Below, piece by piece: positions 11,675 through 21,215 of a stretch of DNA of 64,000 nucleotides. The translations under genes and the position numbers were made by a program. How positions within the stretch are numbered: position 1 is the first letter of the stretch; every line of letters starts with the position of its first letter. The DNA lies in assembly GCA_964016985.1 (NCBI GenBank), contig OZ024830.1, positions 59,504,104 to 59,568,103 of the forward strand, written 5' to 3'. This stretch comes from Anodontia alba. Lineage: Eukaryota > Mollusca > Bivalvia > Lucinida > Lucinidae. The notes under the pieces were generated by a model, which worked only from the letters and a program-made list of their open reading frames with translations, did not search any database and was not told the origin of the DNA.

Positions 11675-13590
11675 GTCCCCCGCCTTTTCGAAGAAAAGTG
11701 GAGGGACACTGCTTTTGGTTTTCCGTGGGGCGTGGTGCGTGGCGCGTGGTGCGTGGCGCGTGGGGCGTGGGGCGTGGTGCTTGGTGCGTGGTTCCGAGTT
11801 TTTAGTAGGTACTTTGTCCCCTTAACTCCTCCCACAGTTTCTGTCCGTTCCTTTTGAAACTTTACAGGTGTTTTAAGGATGGTCTGAAGATATGCATGTG
11901 GTTTTTTCAGAATCCTGAAATAATTTTTTATTACTTTTTCCGCATTTTTAACAGACATTTTTTGAGTTCTAATATTACAGAAGTCTATAGGGAGTAGGTA
12001 CCTTGTCCCCTTAACTCCTCCCACAGTTTTTGGCCGATCGTTTTGAAACTTTACATGGGCTTTTAGGATGGCCTGAAGATATGCATGTGGTTTTCTCAGA
12101 ATCCTGAAATAATTTTTTATCACTTTTTCCACATTTTTAACTTAGACATTTTTTGAGTTCTAACACTACAGAAGTGTATAGGGAGTAGGTACCTTGTCCC
12201 CTTAACTCCTCCCACAGTTTTTGGCTGATCCTTTTGAAACTTTACATGGGCTTTTCGAATGGCCTGAAGATATGCATGTGGTTTTTTCAGAATCCTGAAA
12301 TAATTTTTTATTACTTTTTCCGCATTTTTAACTTAGACATTTTTTGAGTTCTAATACTACAGAAGTGTATAGGGAGCAGGTACCTTGTCCCCTTAACTCC
12401 TCCCACAGTTTTTGGCCGATTCTTTTGAAACGTTACAGGTGTTTTAAGGATGGCCTGAAGATATGCATGTGTTTTTTTCAGAATCCTGAAATAATTTTTT
12501 GTCACTTTTTCCACATTTTTATCTTAGTCATTTTTCGAGTTCTAATACTACAGAAGTGTATAGGGAGTAGGTACCTTGTCTCCTTAACTCCTCCCACAGT
12601 TTTTGGCCGATCCTTTTGAAACTTTACATGGGCTTTCAGGATGGCCTGAAGATATGCATGTGGTTTTTTCAGAATCCTGAAATAATTTTTTACCACTTTT
12701 TCTGCATTTTTAACTTAGACATTTTTTGAGTTCTAATACTACAGGAGTATATAGGGAGCAGGTACCTTGTCCCCTTAACTCCTCCCACAGTTTTTGGCCG
12801 ATCCTTTTGAAACTTTACAGGTGCTTTAAGGATGGTCTGAAGATATGCATGTGGTTTATTCAGAATCCTGAAAAATTTTTTTATCACTTTTTACACGTTT
12901 TGAACTTAGACATTTTTTGAGTTCTAATATTACAGAAGTCTATAGGGAGTAGGTACCTTGTCCCCTTAACTCCTCCCACAGTTTTTGGCCGATCCTTTTG
13001 AAACTTTACGTGGGCTTTTAGGATGGCCTGAAAATATGCAGGTGGATTTTTCAGAATCCTGAAATATTTTTTTATTACTTTTTCCGCATTTTTAACGTAG
13101 ACATTTTTGAGTTCTAATATTGCAGAAGTGTATAGGGTGCAGGCACCTTGTCCCCTTAACTCCTCCCACAGTTTTTGTCCGATCCTTTTAAAACTTTACA
13201 AGGGCTTTTAGGATGGCCTGAAGATATGCATGTGGTTTTTCAGAATCCTGAAATAATTTTTTACCACTTTTTCTGCATTTTTAACTTAGACATTTTTTGA
13301 GTTCTAATACTACAGAAGCGTATAGGGAGTAGGTACCTTGACCCCGTAACTCCTACCACAGTTTTAAGCCGATCCTTTGAAACTTTACAGGTGCTTTAAG
13401 GATGGTCTGAAGATATGCATGTGGTTTTTTTCAGAATCTTGAAATTATTTTTTATCACTGGTTTCCTGCTTCAATACTTAGGTATTTGATACAGGACCAG
13501 TGGTCCTCTGGTTAACTTTACCATTTTTAACACCTCAAATAAAAATAAGGCGGGGGACATAAATTCCCCATGGAATTTGCTTGTTTTTTA
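11675..13590. mobile_element. Array element, ~190 bp monomers, about eight copies, bounded by GTCCCCCGCC/GGCGGGGGAC
   Basis: GTAGGTACCTTGTCCCCTTA recurs near 11808, 11997, 12188, 12379, 12570, 12761, 12951, 13140 and 13331, a spacing of 189-191 bp. The monomer continues with CTCCTCCCACAGTTTTTGGC and GATATGCATGTGGTTTTTTC. The left edge reads GTCCCCCGCCTTTTCGAAGA, with a GCGTGG minisatellite at 11728-11790. The right edge is AAGGCGGGGGACATAAATTC, then a CCCCATGG hairpin and TTGCTTGTTTT. The long minus-strand frame here is array-derived. Confidence 0.8.
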
Positions 13591-13596
13591 TGTTTT

Positions 13597-13805
13597 TTAA
13601 CCCTTGTCATGCTGAATATATTAAGATGCAACGCCCACCTCTAATTTCCAGCCAATCAGATTACTTGATCCAGGTTTTTGATAGAAATTCACATATTTAA
13701 TGACAGTGCAGATCCAGATCATTTGGCTTCTTCAGAAGCCAACTGATCTGGATCTACACTGTTTACTAAAACAGGGCATGTCGTGCTCAGCAAGAGAAGG
13801 GTTAA
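13597..13805 (+). mobile_element. TTAA-ended MITE with palindromic core
   Basis: TTAACCCTTGTCATGCTGAA at left and CAGCAAGAGAAGGGTTAA at right. The palindrome at 13697-13762 has arms AGATCCAGATCATTTGGCTT and AGCCAACTGATCTGGATCTA. Confidence 0.8.
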
Positions 13806-14310
13806 TGTATAATATCTCATAAACACAACACATGAAAAGGCAGCATTGTCACAAACTGTTAAGGTAAGTGATCAGAACAAAAGTCTTGCATCAAGGGGAA
13901 AACCTATGTAATACAAAACACTGTAAGAGACTATAGACTTTATGGAAAGGGTCCATTCAAATTGGTTAGTTGTTTTTATTATTATTTTCATTTTGGTGAA
14001 AAATAGAACAAGCCAGAGAATGTACCGAGGATGAAAGAACTTATATTATATTTGCAGATTATCATCACTGAGAACACTCTGGTAAATATTTTGATATAAC
14101 CTTACTTATAACCTTATAAGTAATTGTATGTGATGCATCAGGTTTCCAGTATAAATACTTTGTTTCTTGCTACATACCCTGAGCCTATCCTGGTTTTTGT
14201 CAGAACAACAAAATGAAAAGTGACAGCAACGTACCAATTTGAACCAATTTGAACGGGCCCTTTTTGCAAAAATCTTTAGTCTTTTTCACTGTTCTTCATG
14301 ATGTAGTTTT
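13806..14310. other. Unrecognised non-coding stretch
   Basis: AT-rich, with no long open frame and no evident repeat. It could be unique intergenic sequence. Confidence 0.4.
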
Positions 14311-14316
14311 CCCCAC

Positions 14317-14560
14317 TTATACATTAGATGCTGACATGAACACATCACAGTAAATATTCATGGAATTGTCTTTAGCTCTAAGAATGTGTGTTAATGTTTT
14401 TTGTTTGGGTTTGTCCCTGAATGGGTTTGCAAAATTCAACAGATCTTGGATTTTTGACTGCCTCCCAGCACTGTTAGACGCATACTTCCTCCAATTATGC
14501 CATTGTTCTTTTGGTCCTGAATCCACCATGATACAGCACTTGCCGATACTTGTGGGAAAT
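14317..14560 (-). other. Possible minus-strand terminal exon of an unrecognised gene
   Basis: An open minus-strand frame ends in TAA at the left. Its C-terminal part has ordinary amino-acid composition (NWRKYASNSAGRQSKIQDLL, then NFANPFRDKPKQKTLTHILR). A candidate acceptor, gtggattcag, lies near 14534. No family is recognised and no partner exon was found to the right. It lies in repeat-poor sequence, unlike most chance frames here. It may still be chance or a transposon relic. Confidence 0.18.
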
Positions 14561-14655
14561 ATATATTTCTTGCATATCAGATAAAAGAAATTGGAGGTTT
14601 TCACAGGAGCCAGAAATATACTGAGAGGCAAAAATAAGTACACGTATACAGGCAT

Positions 14656-15540
14656 CTTTTTTTTATTTGTCGCCAGAGTTTTACATATGAATATTAATCG
14701 TTGATATTTTGGTTAAGAACAATCATTTACTCATAATTTGCAACAATTTTCAGGAAATTCTATCTCAGAGCAAGGAAATGACATTTACCGAAACAAATAA
14801 GGGGTTTAAATCAACATTTGCTTATGAGTAGCTTCCCTTTAAAAGTGCATTTTGAACAAAGAAACTTACGTTTATGCATTTGTATTGCATTCAATCGATA
14901 GAAGGATACAAATGCTGTAAGGACGTTTCAACTTCAAATGCATAACAGAGTACACTGTCAAATTTCTATACCAAGGACATGACATTTTTTATATTTTCGT
15001 TCCTCTTCTGACAGAATGCACTGAATTTCTATAGGATATTAATTGACATTGTTCTGTTAAATAAATGGTTTTAGGAGATTTCTTCTGTATGTGGTACCAG
15101 CAGGTTAAGCTCGAAAAATCCAAGAGAAAACGACCAATACCACTTCAGATATAGACTCTTTAAATTCCCTATATTTTTTTGATTCAAAGGGAGATAATTT
15201 AAGATGGGAGGAAATTCAAATTCAGCTTGGCATCATTTGATGGGAAGTGAATTTTGAATTAAATAACATTGTGGTTTTACTCACAGACATTTGTGCAAGA
15301 CATTTATGAGAAGTAAAATGACATTTGTTTTATACAAAGCGAATTATGACTGGAAATGCTGTTTTAATAAAGGGCTCATTTACTCCATAATGTATGACTG
15401 CGAAAGAATTACCTTTGTGATTTTCAAAGATAGACGTTTGACAATAATGACCATGAAAACATTTTAATGAAAAAAGTACAACACGAGCTGGTATTAAAAA
15501 CTCAAAACTGTCTACTTTTTATTGCCTTTGAGTATACATG
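14656..15540. other. Unrecognised non-coding stretch
   Basis: No significant frame, tandem repeat or inverted-repeat element was seen. Confidence 0.4.
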
Positions 15541-15542
15541 TA

Positions 15543-15691
15543 TTAACCCTTGTCATGCTGAATTCATTAAGATGACATGCCCATTTCTAATTTTCAGCCA
15601 ATCAGCTTAATTAACCCAGGTTGTTTTTATAAACTCACATACTTGATGACAAAAGGCAGGGTATATCCGAGTTCAGCAGGACCAGGGTTAA
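15543..15691 (+). mobile_element. TTAA-ended MITE lacking the palindromic core
   Basis: TTAACCCTTGTCATGCTGAA at left and TTCAGCAGGACCAGGGTTAA at right match the 4365 copy. Where that copy has its palindrome, this one runs directly from GATGACAAA into AGGCAGGGTATATCCG. It is 149 bp against 236 bp for the copy with the core. Confidence 0.8.
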
Positions 15692-15825
15692 TCCTACCCA
15701 CCCTATCCTACACAGGAGCTTAACAAATTAGGAAAACTTTCAAGATGTGTACACCAACTTCATTGTGTATCGGAGGAAGTACTGTTTTTAAAATCAGTGA
15801 AAAAAAAATAAGCAAATACTAGAGA

Positions 15826-16036
15826 TTATTGAAAGGTATGCAAGATGAAAAATCTGTCATGGGTGTTTGGTGTGTATAGAAAAATCCGTCCCTAGGAATC
15901 ACTGTCTTGCATCCCTCTGAATTACCTTGTGATGCCAGATGGTGTCCCTTGTGATGCCAGACGGTGACCCTTGTGGTGCCAGACGGTGACCCTTGTGACA
16001 GATTTTTCTCTATGCACCAAACACCCATGAAATATT
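15826..16036. mobile_element. Inverted-repeat element enclosing a ~21-22 bp minisatellite
   Basis: The arms CATGGGTGTTTGGTGTGTAT and ATGCACCAAACACCCATGA, with AGAAAAATCCGTC/GACAGATTTTTCT inward, enclose about three copies of CCCTTGTGATGCCAGACGGT. A related element is at 58226-58395. The ends share GAAAGGTATGCAA and ATATTATG. Confidence 0.7.
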
Positions 16037-16039
16037 CTC

Positions 16040-16690
16040 ATATTATGTGTAGGTAAATGTGTCGGGAGTTAGAGACCACCTAGTCTTGGGGTACATTTAT
16101 GAAAGGCAAGACTGAATTCCTTTCACTGACTTTAACCTTTCCCTGAAGGGTACCCATTCACTGCTGGCTGAACAGAGAGAGTTTTTCACTTGATGGCCTG
16201 AGCTGGGCTTGAACCCACAACCTTTAGTAGTGAAATTCCTAAATTTCAGTTTTTGATATCTGTTGGTTTATGAATTGCTACATGTATATTCAGCTTCCAT
16301 AAAGTCCCAGAAAGTGCTAAGGTGTCAGTGGTGTTTGTCTTATTTGTTTTGCTGTGGTTACGTCTGCTCTTAAAATTTAAACAACATTTGGAAGCCCTGC
16401 CATACCAAGAAGAGTATTTGTGGAACCAATTTTTACAGCTCGAACATGCGACAGAATGAACTGTTCTGGACCATACACATGCTTTACCATAAATACCACA
16501 TAGATATTATTCTCCTAGGACCAAGGTTTGGATTATAGTCAGAGACATTGAGAAACAACATTGAAAACACGTACAGCAGGTGGCCCGTCAAACTCCTTGG
16601 GTGCTATTAATTACTGGAAATGATGGATGTTTTGGAGACTACAGTTAAACAGTATTGGGCTGATACAATGCTGGGGGCAAGACATCTAGA
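16040..16690. other. Unrecognised non-coding stretch
   Basis: No repeat or convincing coding exon was recognised. Confidence 0.35.
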
Positions 16691-16695
16691 CGTTT

Positions 16696-17760
16696 GCTCA
16701 CCTGAGCACGAAGGGCTCAAGGTGAGCTATTGTGATGGCCCTGTGTCTGTTGTACATCCGTCATGCGTTGTATGTTGTGCATCGTACGTCGTCAACATTT
16801 ACCTTGTGTAATCTCTAGTCTTTATGAAACTTTACCAGAATATTTGTCTGGTTAATATCTCAGTCAAGTTCGAATGTGGGTCATGTTGGATCAAAAGTAG
16901 GTTACTAGGTCAAATTTTGTTAAAACCGTGTGTGCACACTGGAGGCCACAGTTTTGCTTCAATCTTCATAAAACTGCCTGAATGTTTGCCTGAATGTTTG
17001 ACTTAATAATATCTTGGCCAAGTTTGAATATAGATTATATCAGATCAAAAACTAGGTCACTAGGTCAAATTTCGTTAAAACCTTGTGTGCACCCTGGAGG
17101 CCACAGTTTTGCTTCAATCTTCATAAAACTCTGCCAGAATGTTTGACTTGTCAAGTTTGAATATGGGTCATGTTGGATTAAAAACTAGGTCATCATATAG
17201 GTCAAATTTCTTTAAAACATTGTTCACCCTCTACAGGCCACAGTTTTGCCTCAATTTTCTTCACGAAACTCAATCAGAATGTTTGACTTTATGATGCTTT
17301 ATCAAGTTTGAATATGGATCATATCAAATCAGAAACTAGGTCACTAGGTAAAATTTCTTTAAAACCTTGTTCTGCTCTAGTTCAATAATTTCACAAGAAT
17401 GTTCCTTGGGTGATCCTTACCAAAATTGCTCAAACCATCCTGCTCTGCTAACAAGATGGCCGCCAGAGCTAAAATAAAAGAAAAAAAAAAAAACTAAGGC
17501 ACCATGGGATCTTGCTTCTGTCAAGCACCCGCATTCCCCCAGGCCTATAATACTGTACAAGCCAACATGCTTTTATGTGTGCCAAGCACCATCACATTCC
17601 TCCCAAGGCCTGTATAACACAGTTCTTAAACCTCCAGCCTGTCATCTGAAAACATTCATTTTCAACAAATTTTAAACATACATAGTCCTATGAAGAGAAA
17701 CCATACTCTTTTAGAATATACCAGAGACACTCAAGTAAGAAAATTAGGCCCTCTTGTTTG
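16696..17760 (+). mobile_element. Array-bearing element with GCTCACCTGAGC hairpin start
   Basis: Starts with the hairpin GCTCACCTGAGCACGAAGGG and its mirror CTCAAGGTGAGC, then TATTGTGATGG. The centre has about four monomers of roughly 145 bp carrying AACTAGGTCACTAGGTCAAA and GGCCACAGTTTTGC. It ends at TTAGGCCCTCTTGTTTG. The structure is Helentron-like by inference. Confidence 0.65.
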
Positions 17761-18254
17761 GTAAGTTAGAAGCATCTGTGAACCGATGAACAAATCTTTT
17801 TACTCTACTGAAACGCATTGAGCCTTCCTTCACGCACAAGCAAATCCCAATAACTATCCTATAATCCATCTGATTTTGATCAAATTTACATCAAAATGAT
17901 TCATAGTGGTTTGGTAAAGCATTTCATTTCAGATACAATCTTTGTAAATTTTACCTTTCCCTTTTACTACATTATTTGTGATTTGGGCAGTAGTATGAAT
18001 TTTCCTAGATTTTTACAATGCTTGGCAAAATTAAGTGATAAAATTTGTTCACAACAGTGTAGAATACTAACGATGGAATAGATTTGTATTGACAAATATC
18101 CTTTGCTTTTTGCTTCACTTTGAGTTAATATTATCATAAGTATTCCACACAGTCTAATACGAATGTCTATTCACATGATTTAGTTAAAGATTTTCTGCAA
18201 TAAGAGCGAGCAAAAAGGTACCAGTATGGTTCAGAATTTTGGTTAAAAAAGCGC

Positions 18255-18440
18255 TTAGAACACTCTGAAGGGTAATAAATATTTAAAAAAAACACAGTTT
18301 GGAAAATTGATTAATTCTTTCATTACAGAGAGTTTGGAAAATTGACTTATTTGGAGAGCAGAGTTGAAGGGTTTGTTTATTTACTATTTTTTCTTTCAAA
18401 TTAATAATGTTTATTTAATTTTATTTCAAGTATTTATGTT
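18255..18440. repeat. AT-rich repeat (GAAGGGTAATAAAT), diverged copies around the next element
   Basis: ACACTCTGAAGGGTAATAAA at 18258 reappears as ACATTCTGAAGGGTAATAAA near 19200, on the other side of the 18446-19183 element, and weakly near 19470. This suggests the element lies inside a local AT-rich repeat. Confidence 0.5.
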
Positions 18441-18445
18441 TTATT

Positions 18446-19183
18446 AGCTCACCTGAGCATGAAGTGCTCATGGTGAGCTATTGTGGTCAGTCAATGTCCG
18501 TCGTCTGTCGTGCGGCGTCAACAATTGCTTTAAAAGCCTACTCCTCCTACACCCCTAGGCCAATTGACTTGATACTTGGTAGGAAGCATCAGGGTGACTT
18601 GTAGATCAAAAATAGCTAAAATCGTGCCGATCTGAAATCCAAGATGGCCACCATGGCCGCCATCTTGAAAATCTATTTTTCGCTTCTACTCCTAAACCCA
18701 AAAGACTCCAAACTTGGTAGGAGGCATTGGGGTGACTTATAGATCAAAAATAGCTAAAATCGTGCCTATCGGAAATCCAAGATGGCCGCCATGGCAGCCA
18801 TCTTGAAAATCTGTTTTTCGCTTCTTCTCCTGAACCGAAAGGCCAGTTGACTCCAAACTTGGTAGGAAGCATCTGGGTGACTTGCCATGGCAGCCATCTT
18901 GAAAATCTATTTTTGGTAAGAAGCATTTGGGTGACCCGTAGATAAAAAATAGCTAAAATCGTGCCGATCGTAAATCCAAGCTGGCTGCCATTTAGAGTTT
19001 GTTCAAATGATCACGCTCAATTGACTGGCATGCCATATATCTTCTTCTTCAAAATAAAGAACTTAAATGATGATCTTTTCATTAGTTGCGATGACAGGAT
19101 TGGAAAAATGTTGCATAACATCTGCATATCTGCAGTGGCTATGTCACTCAGGTGAGCGACCCGTGGCCTGTGGACCTCTTGTT
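18446..19183 (+). mobile_element. Array-bearing element, monomers with AAGATGGC palindromes
   Basis: Begins AGCTCACCTGAGCATGAAGT with the mirror CTCATGGTGAGCTATTGTGG. Monomers carry CCAAGATGGCCGCCATGGCA then GCCATCTTGAAAATCTATTT. It ends CACTCAGGTGAGCGACCCGT then GGACCTCTTGTTT. The same monomer builds the array at 40650-41720. Confidence 0.75.
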
Positions 19184-19369
19184 TTTATTTTATTTAAGAA
19201 CATTCTGAAGGGTAATAAATTTTTTAAAGAAATAAAACATAGTTTGATTAATTTGGAGAGTAGACTGGAAAGTTTTTTTACTCATGCACTTATTTCTTTC
19301 ATTGTTAAAATGTATTTTTTTATGTATTTAAAGTGTTATAAAAGTTTGTTGGGATAACAAATATTTAGA

Positions 19370-19393
19370 AAAAAAAAAAAAAAAAAAAAAAAG
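19370..19393. repeat. Poly-A tract
   Basis: A run of As of about 24 bp, followed by T-rich sequence. Confidence 0.8.
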
Positions 19394-20897
19394 ATTTTTT
19401 TTTTCTTTTTAATATTTTTTTCAATGTTAGAGGATTTATTTATTTTTGCATTTTCATTTATGTCTCTAGTGGCCTTCTAAAGGTTATAAATATTTTTAGG
19501 GATACCAAATATTTTACAATAATAATAATAATAAAACAGATTTATTAAGAGGGACATTGGAATTGTTTAATCAATTTGTATTTCGTTAGTATTTTTTTTT
19601 GTTTATCAATAAAATATTGTTTATTTATTTGTTTCTATGTACTTATTTACATACGTGCTCAGTGAAGACAAAAATCAGCCTGCACAGACTCTTTAGGCTG
19701 ACCTGAGTCATCACTGGGTGCACATGCCATTTTGTAGAAATTGCTGTGCTCCAGGTTTCATATTATTCATTTGTGTAAAAAATGTCTCAATAATGGAATT
19801 GTGCATATTCCAGATTGAATTTATTCCACAGTGGATTATAAAATTATAAGAAAAGTGATCAATATTTTCATAGCATATTATTAAAATTAAAAAATGTCCA
19901 CTGGATAGTTCATATGTCAGGTTTAATAATGAAGGGTAACAATGCATAGCACACTCTACAAAAAAGTGTGCCTAGTGAAAACTGGACCAGTCTGCACATC
20001 CATAGTCTTTTTAGTCTCCTGATCAGATGTGCAGACTGGTGTGACTCTCCACTCAGCCCACAGGTAATTTTGTAGGACAATTACTGTGCGCCTGCTCCTA
20101 TGATATTACTTATGGAACAGATAAACAAGTCAGTACTAAAGTCCCCAATATTATATTCCCCCTATGGAGCCTCTACTTGTTTATCTTTCATTGACAGAAT
20201 ACCAGGTTTTATAACACCCTGTCCCTAACAGAGATAAGACTAATGACCCAAACTCATCAGATTTTTATATCTTTAAGGGTATCTAATTCTATTTGATGGT
20301 CCCAAGACAATGCCAGATTCATAACAAAAATCATTTTCCTACTTTTCCTTACAGTTTTCATCAAGCCTAGTCTTACATACATGTCATATTTTACACTATG
20401 AGATAAATCTCAAAGAATTTGGCCCATCTGGAAGCCAGTTTCCGTAAGTTTTTTCAATTCTCATAGAATTTTCAGACCATCTTACAACACATCTAATATG
20501 AAGAAATAAATAGAAAAACACACTTTGTTGTCTCTACCATAAGCCTCCTTCATTTAGGTAAAGACTTTGGACTATTTTTGTGGAGCTTCAAAGTCATGTT
20601 TTCTTAAAATCTCACAGAATTTTATCCAATCCCCTGAAAAATTGGCCAAACCTAACAGATTTCAGTCCACAGCTTATGGCAGGTATGGTCTTGCTGAAAT
20701 CCATATATTTTGTCTCATATCAAGGCAAGATCCCTTTTCTAGTAGCATGGTTCCACTGTTATCTTCAAGGTTTTAAATAACCTTAATATATAAATATACA
20801 TTTAGAGCTCTAAACACAACACCGGCTTTTTTTGAAAAGCTAATACTTGAGGCAACTTTCATAGTAAGTATTAGGTAGGTGAACATTCCCACAGAAA

Positions 20898-20966
20898 AAA
20901 CAAAACAAAAAAAAAAAAAAACAGAAAACAAAAAAAAAAAACAAAAAAAAAAAAAAAAAAAAAAAC
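20898..20966. repeat. A-rich tract upstream of SMARCB1
   Basis: Runs of A broken by single C or G over about 70 bp, ending about 155 bp before the SMARCB1 ATG. Poly(dA) tracts tend to exclude nucleosomes; a promoter role is only a possibility. Confidence 0.7.
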
Positions 20967-20974
20967 ATTTTATT

Positions 20975-21122
20975 GCTCATGGGCCAATAAAAATTTCCAA
21001 TATATTCGTGTTGGGCAAAAGTTTTCAGGCAGTTTTTCACCGCACATGATTTTACTGCACCGACAGGCAATCTTACTCAAAAGTACAAGGGGAGCAACTG
21101 CAATAGACGCTCACAAAACAAG
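20975..21122 (+). promoter_or_regulatory. Presumed SMARCB1 5' flank and 5' UTR, with a YY1-like start-codon motif
   Basis: About 150 bp lies between an A-rich tract and the SMARCB1 start codon. No TATA box is visible. The start codon sits in acaagATGGCG, which matches the core of the YY1 consensus (AAGATGGCGGC) often found over start codons of TATA-less genes. The transcription start cannot be placed from sequence alone, and a further upstream non-coding exon is possible. Confidence 0.4.
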
Positions 21123-21215
21123 ATGGCGTCCGGACCGCCGATGAAGACTTTCGGCGAGAAACCAAAGGCGTTTTCGTTTGAAGAAGGGGGAGAAAAATAC
21201 TACATTGGATCAGAG
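21123..21215 (+). CDS. SMARCB1: SMARCB1 coding exon 1
   Basis: Encodes residues 1-31, starting [17 protein letters not shown] and ending YYIGSE. The start ATG has A at -3 and G at +4. It is 31 codons long, the same as human coding exon 1, which supports this start rather than the in-frame Met at codon 7. The donor reads GAG|gttttact, which is weak after the GT. Phase 0. Confidence 0.93.

Noticed and set aside
11629..12132. Longest open frame in the window (minus strand, 167 codons)
   Set aside because: It runs through the ~190 bp tandem array; its repeated KNYFRILKKPHAYLQ text is monomer translation, and neighbouring monomers are in other frames. Not a gene.
20840..21070. Phenylalanine-rich minus-strand frame
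   Set aside because: Translation of the A-rich tract upstream of SMARCB1.
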